Shown here piece after piece: positions 31,245 to 42,860 of a stretch of 64,000 nt of DNA. The position numbers and the translations under genes are program-made. The stretch lies in assembly GCA_003290165.1 (NCBI GenBank), contig QNQO01000451.1, positions 558,001 through 622,000 on the forward strand. Reading direction: 5' to 3'. Within the stretch, counting starts at the first letter, position 1. Each line of letters begins with the position of its first letter. Origin of the DNA: Berberis thunbergii. Taxonomy: Eukaryota; Streptophyta; Magnoliopsida; Ranunculales; Berberidaceae. The notes beneath the pieces were generated by a model. That model saw nothing but the letters and a program-made list of their open reading frames with translations. It searched no databases and was not told the origin of the DNA.

Positions 31245-32260
31245 CAGATCGAGCTTAGTCAACGGATATCTTACAGCTCAAATGGAACTCATCCCATTCG
31301 GGCAAAGTCAATTACTCAGCAAACCCAACTTCTGTTTAGGATTGAGGTATATTATAAAGTCTAGCCTAGACAGGCGTATAAGACTTTTTCCCAACTCAAG
31401 TCCTCTCAAGGACTGAGCTAAAAAAGTACAAGAAGCTAACCCATTCAAGCATAATTGGTTCCTCAGCAACCTAACTCCTGTTTAGGATTGAAGTATATTA
31501 TAAAGTCTAGCCTAAACAGACGTATAAGACTTCTTCCTAGCTCAAGTCCTCTCAAGGACTTAGCAAAAGGAGTACAAGAGTCTAGCCTGTTTGTGCAGAG
31601 ATGGTTCCTCAGCAACCTAGCTCCTGTTCAGGATTGAGGTATATTATAAAGTATAGCTTGGACAGGCACATAAGACTTCTTCCCAACTCAGGTCTTCTCA
31701 AGGAATGAGCCAGAATAGTATAAGAGCCTAACCCATTCGGGCAAAGATAGTTCCTCAGTGGCCCAACTCCTGTTCAAGATTGAGGTATATATATTATAAA
31801 GTCCAGCCTAGACAGGCGCGAAAGACTTCTTCCCAGCTCAAGTCTTCTCAAGGATTGAGCCATAAGAGTACAAGAGCCTAACCCATTCAGGTAAAGATGG
31901 TTCCTCAGAAACCTAACTCTTGTTCAGGATTGAGGTATATTATAAAGTTCAGCTTAGGCATGAAGACTCCTTCCCAGCTCATGTCCTCTCAAGGACTGAG
32001 CTAGACGAGTACAAAAGCCCGTCCCGTTTTGGTAAATAAGGGTCCCTCATCAACCAAATTCCTCTTCAGGATTAGGATATAAATGAAAGGCCTAGCCTAG
32101 ACGGACTAAAACTACTTTTTCTCAACTCAAGACATCTCAAGGATTGAGACAAAAAAATGCAAAGAGTCTAGCCCATTCAGGGGAAAATGACTCCACAACA
32201 GCCTAACTCATGTTCAGGAGTAGGGAAAATTATGGGAGCCCGTAACAAAAAGGCAGAGGC
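31245..32260 (+). repeat. Tandem repeat block B, ~146-bp unit, seven copies
   Basis: GGATTGAGGTATATTATAAA and variants recur near 31339, 31484, 31631, 31776, 31927, 32069 and 32216, a period of 142-150 bp. Each unit also contains GACAGGCG...AAGACTTCTTCCCA and CAAGTCCTCTCAAGGACTGAG. Non-coding; probably Tat spacer repeats belonging to the gag/protease fragments to the left. Confidence 0.88.
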
Positions 32261-32510
32261 AACATCCATTCGATTCAAATCCTTCCTCAAGACTGACAAG
32301 ACTTCAAGTATACGGTACCGAATTTCAGTCTGACGAGAGATGGTTTACCAGACAACCTAAGCACTAAAAAGGTCAAAAATTAGTAAGGAAGTATAGTTTT
32401 AGACCTTGCGCAAGTTCGGCTACAAAGGGAGACAATAATTACATCACTAAGGCAACACGACCCACATAAACAAAGGTGACTATCCTACAACTTAACTCTC
32501 TGATAGGAGC

Positions 32511-32860
32511 ATATTTATGCGACATTATTGAATTGTTTATATAGATATATATTTGGCTATTTCTTGTTCATTATGGTAGTAATATTGTTTTTGTGTTTTT
32601 GTAGGTTGCCAATAAAAAAATTCCAGAAAGAAGGTAAAAGATGTAAATTGGCAATTTAGAAATACTTGTGATAAAACAAAATTACACTAAATAGGAAACC
32701 TGCAGAGAATGTGTATAAAAGAAAACATACCTGCTCTCGAGAGATCACCCCTCTTCGCAACAACAACCACGCCCTTGCTCGCTAACCAATCACAGTTGCC
32801 AGCCGGCTAGCAACCTCATGCCTCCATCATAGGAAATTACACGAAATGTCAGTTTTTTTT
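32511..32860 (+). mobile_element. Possible LTR start of another gypsy-like element
   Basis: TGATAGGAGCATATTTATG, then a T-rich stretch ending GTTTTTGTAGGTTGCC, parallels the layout of the first ~120 bp of the solo LTRs at 5652 and 27017 (T-rich, then TCTTTGTAGGAATTTG). The rest cannot be aligned by eye. Low certainty. Confidence 0.35.
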
Positions 32861-33462
32861 TTTTGGTATTAGTATCGAATAAAAAAATTCATAGTTATTT
32901 TGAGTCTTAAGTTACTTTCCAACACAATGATGAGATTTGTTTTTTTAATTGGATGACTTTAAGATGATTTATAAGCATGACTTAAGGTCTAACATTATTA
33001 TTTGGTTAATGCTTATTCATGGTTATCATATGTGAATTCACATGTAATCAACTGTGTAATTGGTACTCATAGCAATGCTTAATTGAATTCAACTCAATAT
33101 GACCCATATGTAAGTCTTGAGCCTCATGTTCCTTTGATTCTGAGGGTTTTTGGTTAGTTCATCTTTCATTTCTTTCATTTCATGATGTGGATATTCGAAT
33201 GAGGTATGAGCATATGGTGTCACTAGTTCTTGCATTCAAGTAGTAACATTCCTTCCATGAGATCATATATCTGGAAAAAAAAAAAAAAAAAAAAAAAGGT
33301 CAGAAAAATGCCTTTCTTTCTTGTTATATTATATGTGAGCTATTTATTTCCCTTTTACATAAATCCTCTCAGATATAACTAGAATAGAATGAATGATTTT
33401 ACCAAACAATCAGTGAAAAAAAAGAGTGCATCCAGTGAGATTTTTGGGTTAATTCTTTTTGA
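32861..33462. other. Unassigned AT-rich stretch with a 23-base A run
   Basis: No gene recognised. A pure A run occupies 33275-33297. It could be the tail of a retroposed sequence on the left, but I cannot identify one. Confidence 0.4.
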
Positions 33463-33990
33463 CATGTAACAACAAAAAAATGCCTTTAGTGACGTAGGAA
33501 AAATTGTCGCTATAAACAACATTACGTCGCCATACATATTAGACGACAAAATATTTGTCGCGCAAAGGTTGTCGCTATAGCTCTGTCTTGCATACGTTTG
33601 TGCGACGAATGCAAATCTTTGTCGCTACAGAGTCCTTTTGAGTGACGACAAAAAAGTTCGTTGCGAAAGGGTTCGTCACCTAATATTGTTTTGCACGACG
33701 CTCATTTCAACGCAGGAAATAGAACGGTTCTTCGTGGAAAATATACTTACGTGATTAACTATTTCGTCGAGTTAAACTTTGTCAGAGTAACTCAATCGTG
33801 ACGAACCCTTTTGTCGCGTTACACTTTGTCGACTTAACTCAATGGTGACAAACCTTTCATCGCGCAAGATTTTCTTTGTGCGACAATAATATTCATCGCT
33901 CTAATGTTGTCAGTCACGTTTCGTCGATCTAGACACGCTCGATCTATTCTTGTGCAACGAAAATTTTTGTCGCTTAAAGTTCTGTTTAAT
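33463..33990. repeat. CACTA subterminal repeat zone
   Basis: Many short direct and inverted copies of TTGTCGC, GCGACGAA, TTCGTCG and GTGACGA. In characterised CACTA elements such motifs bind the element's TNPA-type protein and bring the ends together. Confidence 0.75.
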
Positions 33991-34229
33991 AATTTTCAAC
34001 TTTTTTATTCAAATGTTTATTTTAATTAAATTTGAAATATTTATTAATTGAACCGTCTCGCGCACAGAGGGTTTGATATGTATTGTGGTTTTGTTAATTT
34101 AGTTAAATACTATTAACTTTGAAAATTAATAATGTAAAATTGTACTGTATCCATTATAAATTAAAATTTTAAAATTGTACTGTGTAGTTACAAATTTAAA
34201 AAAAACACATCGATACATTTTCTAGGGCT

Positions 34230-36157
34230 AGAATGGTTGATGGTTTCTCGACGGTAGCGAGAGGCTCGACAAATTAATCCCTGGCTGCTGGAGAGCCCCT
34301 AATAACATACTCTACCTAGTTGCCTCTTGGGCCTGTCGTTCCCCTCCCAGGCCTCCCTCTCTGCCTCTCGGGTCTGCCGCTCTGCCTCACGCGCTTTGAC
34401 GACATTTAACTCATTTTGTAATTCCTCCATTTTTTACTATAGCGATGAAACGATTTCGGCTGACCGCTGCGAAGCTGAGGATGAGGTGTTGACCTCACAA
34501 ACTTTAGTTTCCCCATCCTTTGAACAATCTTTCTGGGTATCGAACCTAGCGATTCCAATGTTTCCGCCAAAATATGTAATCCTGCATCGGGATCATCGAT
34601 TGTGAGCTACTCCAACGGAGTTTTCGGGGGATGTTGTGAGGCCACTCGCTCCATGTAGGCATCCCGCCTCTCCACCATCGTTTCCTTCATTAAAAAATTA
34701 TTAAAAATTAATAACTTTTAAAACAACAAAAGTGACAACATGCTAAAAATGCAAAGAATAAAACTTACATTCAACTTCACAGCCACCTCATTGCTAGGTA
34801 GTGCATAAACATCCTTGAACATGTCGATTTCTGGGAATTTTGAATCCTTCTACAAAACATTGTAAAAATAGTAAACCAACTAATATACACATTTAATTGA
34901 ATGTATTGACTAAAAATAAAATAATAAAAATTAAACATATTAATTCACTTAGTAGACGTCATTCATCCACCCTGTAAGAGAAGCGCAATGAACCAGAGTG
35001 ATGTAGAGTTTTATTTTGACGTCGGTTAACCTTGTTCGCCTCAGATCTTTTTTGTATAATTATTCAATATATTAAACAAATGCGTTATTACATATATGTA
35101 AATACATATGCTTATTTTAATTAAATAAAAATGTTAATGCTTACAAAAAATGTGGGAGTTTGAAAATGATCGCACAACCACACCCATTCATCAGGCTTAT
35201 GCTCCAATTCGATTGGGGGTTGTGCCTTAGCACTCTCCACATCAGGAAATGTCTGGAAGTACCGGTGGAAATTGTGCTTCTAATTCCTGTACCGATCCAT
35301 GCACACACCGGTGATATATTCATGAAGGTTGGGATCATTCATGTCAAACTCAAAGTTGACCTGAAATTTTAAAGAATATTTATTAGAGGACATTAAGGCC
35401 CAAAGGGACAAGTTATACCAAATCATGTAAACTACAAACAGAAACATGAAAAACCTTCAAAATTTTATGCATTATAAAGATTCTAATTATTAACGGTTGA
35501 GATGAATGGCTAAAACTTAATGTGAGCGCATCCAGCACCTCGGCCTACGTCTCAGGCTTGACCTCACTCCAAGATGAGGTTGTCATCGGGCAATGGTAGT
35601 GAATGATTGCACCGATGTCGTGCACCAACAAGCTGTTAATCTTCGCCGATTGCGAGCGACAATGACTAGGATCCCACACTATGAGAATGCATGTGTTAGT
35701 TGTTTATGTGATCCTTTGGGATTTTACAGGGCCATTTCATTTTCTTTGCTGCTGTAAAATTAAAAACAAAATAGAAAAATCAATTTATGTCAAAAATGAT
35801 GAGGAAAACTTAAATTTATTTTACCTCTAGGGAGCTCTCCATCTCCCTGGGGGGGGAGGGTTTACATCCTCGGTCATGGTTACAGTCTCAAGTGCAATCT
35901 CAGAAGCCGTTGATCGACGGTTTGTTCGTCTGGCGCTCCGTCAATCGAGAACTTGAGGAACTAATCCGGTCGACGAAGACTGATCAATGAACAAATCATT
36001 TGATCCATGTGCTGGGGGAGTACGGATATAAGCAGCCCATGTAGCAAGAGAACTAATGGCAGAATGAGCTACGCTATGCAGAGGAGCGGCGACCAAACTA
36101 CTAGCTGCAACAATTACGGGCCTACGTTTCCTTGATATAAAAGAAGCCATCTGAACC
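34230..36157 (-). pseudogene. CACTA second ORF (plant Ptta/En/Spm transposase-like), multi-exon
   Basis: Exon-like pieces read leftwards on the minus strand. From 36157: MASFISRKRRP, Ser/Ala-rich, then a Glu/Pro-rich end. From ~35650: HDIGAIIHYHCPMTTSSWSE. From ~35370: VNFEFDMNDPNLHEYITGVC and KPDEWVWLCDHFQTPTF. From ~35045: ANKVNRRQNKTLHHSGSLRF. From ~34860: KDSKFPEIDMFKDVYALPSN. From ~34690: MKETMVERRDAYMERVASQH. From ~34600: IDDPDAGLHILAETL. 'W.WLC.HF', 'NK.NR....HHSGS..F' and '.DMFK.VY' are hallmarks of the plant transposase_24 / PF03004 family. Several exons contain stops, so it is probably inactive. Exact splice sites were not resolved. Confidence 0.72.
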
Positions 36158-37544
36158 AAAATAATAAAAACACAACACAACAATTACAATGAAGAATAAT
36201 GAATGCACTTCAGATAAATGAAATAAAAACAACATATAGATAATACATGTTGTTTGTGTTTTATTATCCACATAAATTCGCTGCACAACTTTAATAGTTT
36301 TTTGTTCCTGGATCATTGGTTGCTTATATGAGGTTTCCACACACCAGGATGGTAAATTTGTTACAGAAACAAAGAGGCATATACTCTATTTTTTCCTAGG
36401 CAGTGATTAAAATCACGATGCTTTCAAGAACTGCAGATTTCCTGGGCTCTGTTTTACTGGGTGATGTTCCTGGGCAGTGATTGAAATCAATTTGCAGATT
36501 TCCTGCATCAAAAGCATTGATGCAAAAGAAAGACTTAAAAGATGTCAAAACTTAATCAAACTACAGTTATCAACTAAAAAATTTGGGAGATGTTCTACCT
36601 TCTGCAGGTAAGCCACTGCTGATCACTTTCTTTAATTGTCAGGGAGACTCCACAGTAAAGGAAATTTTTTTTTTGCATAGTTTATAAACCAAATCAACAA
36701 GAATTTCACAAGGTTTAAAAAGAAAAACCATTGCACAAAAATCTCATTTTATTGCAACACAGTCAAAATTTTCACTGCTAAAATAAACGGAGCAAGTATT
36801 AGGCAATATAAAATTAAACAATCAGACATGAAACTTTATTCTCAATAGCTACCTTAGGAGTATTCTAAATTTCAAGTTGAGAACTGCAAACATGAGAAAC
36901 ACATATATGCGTTAGATGAGAACAAAAAATCAACTCTTGATTGATCATCAAACAAAACAAAGACAACAAAAATTACTTAGCATCATTATAAAAGCCACTG
37001 GCCGTTAGAACATGCTTAATCCTTAAGACAATCAGAAACAAAAACTTTGATTGAGATGATACATTACTACAAATCAACAAATCAACATGTCTTCAAGAAC
37101 TTGTTTCAATGCTTCAATTTCCCAACAAGTTCCCAATTAACATTGAACGCAATAAATCTTTTGGCACTAACAAATTGACTATTAAGGAAATGGTGTAAAT
37201 TTCAAGAGAGAGATCTCCAAGATGAGCAAACCCAACTGAACCTAAATAAATCATGAAGTAAATGGAAAATCAATGATCAACAAAACACCCAATCAGCCAA
37301 TACAACAACATAAACAACAAGAAACTACAGCTTAGTGGTGATTTTCTTTGATAAGATTCTCCAACAGATACAAAATCAAGATGAACAGATCTATCTATGA
37401 AAAAAATTTACATTTGAGGTTGAAAAGAACTTACAGTTGAGAGAGAGAACTTGTTTTCCTCAGAGAACTTGAGAGATTGAAATGGCCATACTTTGATGTG
37501 TTTGTTTGGCAAGCAATGGAATATCGCAAGCTGAAACCTAATTA

Positions 37545-37740
37545 AAATTGTAGGTTTTGCACGGCGAACCCTTCGTCACCATATATCAGTGACTTCGTCG
37601 CGCTAGTTTCCAAAATTTCGGGCCAATTTTTTTGCCGCCCGAAGCACGAGCTAAACTTTTAGATCAACGGTGACAATGTTTTGTGCGAAGAAATATTCTA
37701 ATTTCATCGCGCAAACATCTAATTTGTTTATTTTAGGGGA
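37545..37740. repeat. Second CACTA-like motif cluster
   Basis: GCGAACCCTTCGTCACC, ACTTCGTCGCGC, CGGTGACAATG and TTCATCGCGCAAA resemble the subterminal motifs at 33463-33990. The cluster lies between the two CACTA genes, not at an end. It could be a regulatory repeat or a scar of an older CACTA end. Confidence 0.5.
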
Positions 37741-37911
37741 AAACTTTTATATCATTGTTTAATTAATTAATTGAACTTTGACATCCATTTAACAAATTTA
37801 TGGTAAAAAATTCATAGTACATTAACAAATTTAATTAAATGAACTAGCCAAATATATAATATTATTAACATCTTGTAAATGACCTAACAAATTATATTCC
37901 TTCAAACGTAT

Positions 37912-40020
37912 TTAATCTGAATCAGTATAGTAATCACTTTCGACTTCTTCTTCAAGTTCATCTGACATGGTTGCCTCAGATTCTCCATCATAAACTCCAT
38001 CTTTTGCAGGTGATACCTCAATATCATAATCGTCATCAATCGGAGGAAGTTCGACAAATAACTCAAATGGTCGTTGGATAAGGGGAATGCTTGAAGATGA
38101 ATTTTCTTGATCAGCGATGTCGTCATCACTATGGTCATCAGAAGCCTTTTTAGGAATGTCCCATATACTTCTGTGTAGGATCGCCTGGACTACTTTCCAT
38201 CCACCACCGGTTTTAGGATCATCTAGATAAAAAAATTTGTTTTCCCATAGTTGTCAAAATAAAAGGATCATGCTCGTACCAAAGAGTGTTCGTGTTCACA
38301 CTTACTAGACCATATTCCCGTTTAATACTCCTGGCTCTATGTGGGTTTGTATCAAACCAACGATGCTTGAATAAAATCACCTGGCTACGATCTTTGTACT
38401 GTAACTTAATTACAGATGTCAGTTTATCGTAGAAATCAACATCGGCGGTGTCGCCGTCCCCAGGTACTAATACGCCGCTATTTTGAGTGCTCAAATTGTC
38501 ATCTCGCTCGATAACCAGAAACTTAACACCATTCACATAACAACCCGAAAATGTTTCAGCTCGAATATGACCTCTCGCCAATTTTGATAATTCATCGTTG
38601 TAAAGAGGCAAATTTACTTCCTTCAGTTGTAACATCTATTAAAATATTAAAAAATATATTCAAAATGTGTTGAATACAAATTATAAAAATAATGCAATAT
38701 TTATCAAAATTTCTTATAGTTATCAACTTACGTGTTTGCGAAACCATTCGGATAACAATTGACGGTGCTTCTCGACTCGTAAATGTGCATGATACTTACG
38801 CCTAACTAGTTCTTCATTCTCCCCCAAAAATGAAAAGACCTCGTCGTAATTGTTGAGTATGAACCAATGTGAAACTTCCATGTCATTAACGCTAATCTGA
38901 TCATTTGTTGGTGGCCCGCCAAACAGTCGTGCGAGTTGCGCAAAAACATAAAGTGTCTCACCTTTAGTACCACCGTCATTATTTCGTTGAGGTCGATTAA
39001 AGAACGTCTCAACATTATGGAAATACATTGCACAATAAGTAAGTGATTCATTTGCAATATATGCCTCCACTATGGATCCTTCGGGTCTTGCCCTGTTCTG
39101 TACGTACTTTTTGTATGTGCCTAGTATTATGCAAAATATAAAGGGTGTCAACTCATTGTTATAATAAATGAAGAATAATTAAAAAACAGGCATATGAGTT
39201 ACCTTTCTATTTGGTACATCCACCGATAATTGATCGGCCCACCAAGCTTTGCCTCACCTGGTAAATGTATCATCAAGTTAATCATGCAAGTGAAAAATGC
39301 CGGTGGAAATATCTATTCGGATTTGCATAAGATGTCCACAATATCGTCTTGCAACCTCTCTATGTCCAATTTGTGTAGAGACTTTACACATAGCTGCTGG
39401 AAGAATCTTGACAATTTTGTAATAGGACCAACAATACCCAATGGCAAAAATCCTCGAATAGCGATCAGAAGAAGTTGTAGTAGTACATGACAGTCATGGC
39501 TCTTCAATCCCGACATTTTCCCATCACTTATTTTCATACAACGGGCAATATTAGATGCATACACATCTGAAAACCTCAGAAGAAAAAACTTTAAAAAATT
39601 TATCCCTACAGGCAGTTTAATTGTAAAATAGGGATGTCCCTTTACCCATTTGTCACCGACCTTAAGCCATGATTGTTTATTTATGCCCATGTTCATACAA
39701 TCTTGCCTCACCTTCATAGTGTCCTTCTATGCCAAGAATTGTTCCAACCACACTATCACACACATTCTTTTCAATATGCATCACATCTAAGTTGTGCCTG
39801 ATCTTTAATTTCAACCAGTATGGAAGCTCAAAGAATATACTCTTTTTCATCCAGTTCAGATGTGTAGCTGACCTGTGCAAATTAGTATCAGGATTACTGA
39901 GATGTTTTTCAATTTGACCGAATTCCAAGCTATTCAACTTGGCCAAAATACCATCCGTGACTATTCTCAAGGTCTAGTGCAGTTCTCCGATTTTCCATCA
40001 TAGTCCACCTTAATTGTTTG
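37912..40020 (-). pseudogene. CACTA TNP2-type transposase with DUF4218 and DUF4216 domains
   Basis: Reading leftwards from ~39930: MKKSIFFELPYWLKLKIRHN and LDVMHIEKNVCDSVVGTIL (TNP2 core). After a frame change near 39720, ISDGKMSGLKSHDCHVLLQL and IRGFLPLGIVGP (DUF4218). Then LPGEAKLGGPINYRWMYQIE ending at a GT donor near 39203. The next exon (39130-38723) contains KKYVQNRARPEGSIVEAYI. The last exon (38635-37912) has HRWFDTNPHRA, YEHDPFILTTMGKQIF and TGGGWKVVQAIL (DUF4216), with an acidic tail and a stop at 37912. It cuts and joins CACTA ends in live elements. The N-terminal half is missing and at least one frameshift is present, but the C-terminal half is well preserved. Confidence 0.85.
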
Positions 40021-40029
40021 CCACTCGTG

Positions 40030-41679
40030 ATCCTGCGACAACCATCTACTGCTACAATCAATAAATTTGATGTCGAAATGTTCAATGGAAAGAATAAATT
40101 CATAATGTGGCAATGCAAAGTTTTGGATGTGCTGGCAAATGAGAATTTGGAGTATGCTTTAGGAGATAAGTTGGAAAACACGAGGGAAGAAGAATGGAAC
40201 AAGTTGAATCGACAATCATGCGGGTCAATAAGGTTGTGTTTAGCGAATTAGCCAAAATATTTCATTATGAAGGAGACCTTCGCCAAGGTGCTATGGAAAA
40301 GTTGGAAGATAAGTACATGATGACGAACATCTAGAATAAGCTCTTCCTCACAAAACAACTTTTTTGGATGAATATTAGACCCAAGATTACATTGTCTGAG
40401 CACTTGGATGAATTCAATAGCTTATTGTCCAACTATTGAATTTGAAAGAAGATGTTCTAGATAATTACAAGGCTTTGTGCCTTTTGAATTGCTTCCTAAA
40501 GAATACGAGCATCTCGTTACAACTTTGCTAACGTAAAAAAAAGAGTTGAATATGATGAGGTGGCTACAACATTGCTCAATTATGAGTTCAGGAGAAATGA
40601 TTTCAAGGCCCATAGGGATGCAACGCTTGAAGTATTGGCAGCGAGAAGAAAATATAAAATAAGAATGTTGGTGATAGAGGAAGATCATAGTAAAGAAGAA
40701 AATATGTGGATCGAAGGTTTTTGCCAAGGAATTAATGTGTCTTCTGTCATAAGAAGGGCCACTGGAAGATTGGCTGTGAAAAATTGAAAGTTGCAATAGA
40801 AAAGAGAAAAAAAATCATATGCGAATGTGGGGCACAATTCAGATTAAGATAAGGATGATGTGTATTCATTGTCTGCAACTTCAACATTGGTGAGTCATTC
40901 TGATGAATGGCTGCTTGATTCAAGTTCTAGCTATCACATCACATGTATCCTCGTAGGGACCAGTTCTCTAACTTTAGAAAGATGGACAGTGGTGTTGTTC
41001 ATATGGGTAACAATGATGAATACAAAATTGCAGGGATAGGTAAAATCAAGTTGAAGCTGCATAATGGATTTGTTCGAGTTTTGAATGATGTTCGGTATCT
41101 ATCCAATTTAAAGAAAAATCTCATATCCGTTAGTGCTTTAAAGTCTAAAGAGGTTATGGTGAATGGTTGAGTTCTAAAGGTCGTTTCTGGTCCACTAGTA
41201 GTTCTAAAAGTTGTTCGAAATAGTAACTTGTACTTCTTATAGAAGAGTACATAAGAAATCGTAAAGTTGAATTTGGTGGAAAAACTTGTGTTGTTGAAGG
41301 CTCTGTAGATGTGGCTTTTGGTGGAGTTATTGATAACTCCAATGATGTTTGTATAGATACCTCAAGGGTTTGCCATTTGCGCGCAGGTAATAAAGGTAAG
41401 AAGGTTATGCACGAGTTGTTGAAGAAATGTTTGGTAGAAGATATGATGATATGCAGTGTGAAAGTTTGTGAACACTGTGTTTCTGGAAAGTCCCGTTCAA
41501 AACTCCATCCTAGCCAAGGTGAAGTTGGTTTGTTAGCTTGAGCACATTTTGGTGTATGGCGCATATGAATGCATTTGAAAAGTTGAAGTCTGTGTCTGTG
41601 TTTTCAAAATGTGACATCTGTTTGTTCATGTTTGTTGTAGTCAACTCAAATTTGTGAAATATTCACCGAGGTGGATAAT
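40030..41679 (+). mobile_element. Copia gag-only element, copy A internal region (left end lost)
   Basis: The frame holds VEMFNGKNKFIMWQCKVLDV and LGDKLENTREEEWNKL (copia gag, UBN2/DUF4219-like). A decayed middle follows, then DEWLLDSSSSYH-like protease sequence near 40900, and VHMGNNDEYKIAGIGKIKLK and LHNGFVRVLNDVRYLSNLKK. GAG-pre-integrase follows with VMHELLKKCLVEDMMICSVK and CEHCVSGKSRSKLHPSQG. Instead of an integrase core, non-coding sequence then leads to the LTR at 41680. No integrase core, RT or RNase H. Multiple stops. Confidence 0.8.
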
Positions 41680-42371
41680 TGTTGAAAAACAGATATAGAA
41701 ACAGAGAGGAGTACCTCTTAATTGAAGGTGTAAGTTGAAGATGAAAGTTGTTGGAATCAATAAAAGGTGCAACAACAATTGGCTAACAGCAGTTGGTTGG
41801 TCGACAAATCATGACGGTGAATTGGCAGCTGATTTTGTTGAAAATGGCAGGGAAAAACAAACTGGATTTGTTGGATTCCTGAAGATGATCTTGGCTAGAA
41901 ACTTGCTGGTATAAGGGAGAAGAAGGTGCTAGAAGAGTTTCCACCCTTACTCCTCCCCTGCTTCATCAAGCTATAAAATAAGAAGGGGGTTTCCCCCTTT
42001 TTCATCATCCCCAATCGATTTGGATGGTCTATATTAGGGTTTTTTTTCCATTTGTTGATGTTTGTGTAGAAAATAGATAAGAGAGAGATTTGTTTGTGAG
42101 AAAGAAGTGAAGAGAGAGAGATGTTGTGATATACGCACCCTGCGTATTTGTGGTGTCATTTGGACAAATGTGTTTTTGTGTGAGAGTTTATCCATTTGTT
42201 GTGTAGGAAACTCTCTCAATTTTTATTATTTGATCTATATATAGTAAAACTCTTCTCTTTGCTCGTGGACGTAGGAAAATTGGCAAACCACGTAAATTTG
42301 TTGTCTCCGGTTTTATTGTTTTTGTTTGGTAAATTCGCATTTCGGTATTTCTAACGTTTTTGCTCTTAACA
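41680..42371 (+). repeat. Copia LTR shared between copies A and B
   Basis: 692 bp from TGTTGAAAAACAG to GCTCTTAACA. It is followed by TGGTATCAGAGC at 42375, the initiator-tRNA-Met primer site, so it acts as 5' LTR of copy B; it also follows copy A's 3' end. It contains GTGGACGTAGG and AAACCACGTAAA. Aligns along its length with 48923-49592. Confidence 0.9.
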
Positions 42372-42860
42372 AATTGGTATCAGAGCCGAGTTAGGGTTCG
42401 TTTGAAGGAACGTGAATCGGTGGTTGGTGAAAAACATGTCAAATCCGTCAAGTTCTGGATCAAATATAGTTATCTCTACAGTCGTCGAAAAGTTCAATGG
42501 AATGAATAACTTCGAAATGTGGCAATGCAAAGTTTTGGATGTGTTGGCAAAGGAGAATTTGGAGGATGCTTTAGGAGATAAGTCGGAGAGAACGAGGGAA
42601 GAAAAATGGAACAAGTTGAATTGGCAAGCATCCGGATCAATAAGGTTGTGTTTAGCGAATGAGCAAAAATACTTCGTTATGAATGAGACCTCCACCAAGG
42701 TGCTATGAAAAAAATTGGAAGACAAGTGCATGATGAAGAACATCCAAAATAGCTCTTCCTCATGAATCAACTTTTTCGGATGAATATGAGACCTGAGATT
42801 AAGTTGTCTGAGCACTTTGATGAATTCAATAGGCTTATTGCCAACATACTGAATTTGAAA

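Larger units (their letters stand above)
33463..40025 (-). mobile_element. CACTA (En/Spm-type) transposon, minus strand, 5' end lost
   Basis: The left (3') end is a decayed terminus, CATGTAACAACAAAAAAATG, close to the family start CACTACAACAAAAA. It is followed by 500 bp of alternating GCGACGA / TCGTCGC-type subterminal motifs. Inside lie, from right to left, a TNP2 transposase with DUF4218/DUF4216 parts (37912-40020) and a second multi-exon ORF (34230-36157), the standard gene order. The right end is cut: TNP2 lacks its N-terminus, and copia gag sequence starts at about 40030. Confidence 0.85.

Noticed and set aside
30441..32260. CRISPR-like array
   Set aside because: Units of 142-155 bp are contiguous without unique spacers; a plant tandem repeat, not a CRISPR.
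37545..37740. True right end of a separate CACTA element
   Set aside because: Motifs fit, but no CACTA/TAGTG terminus or 3-bp duplication was found there.
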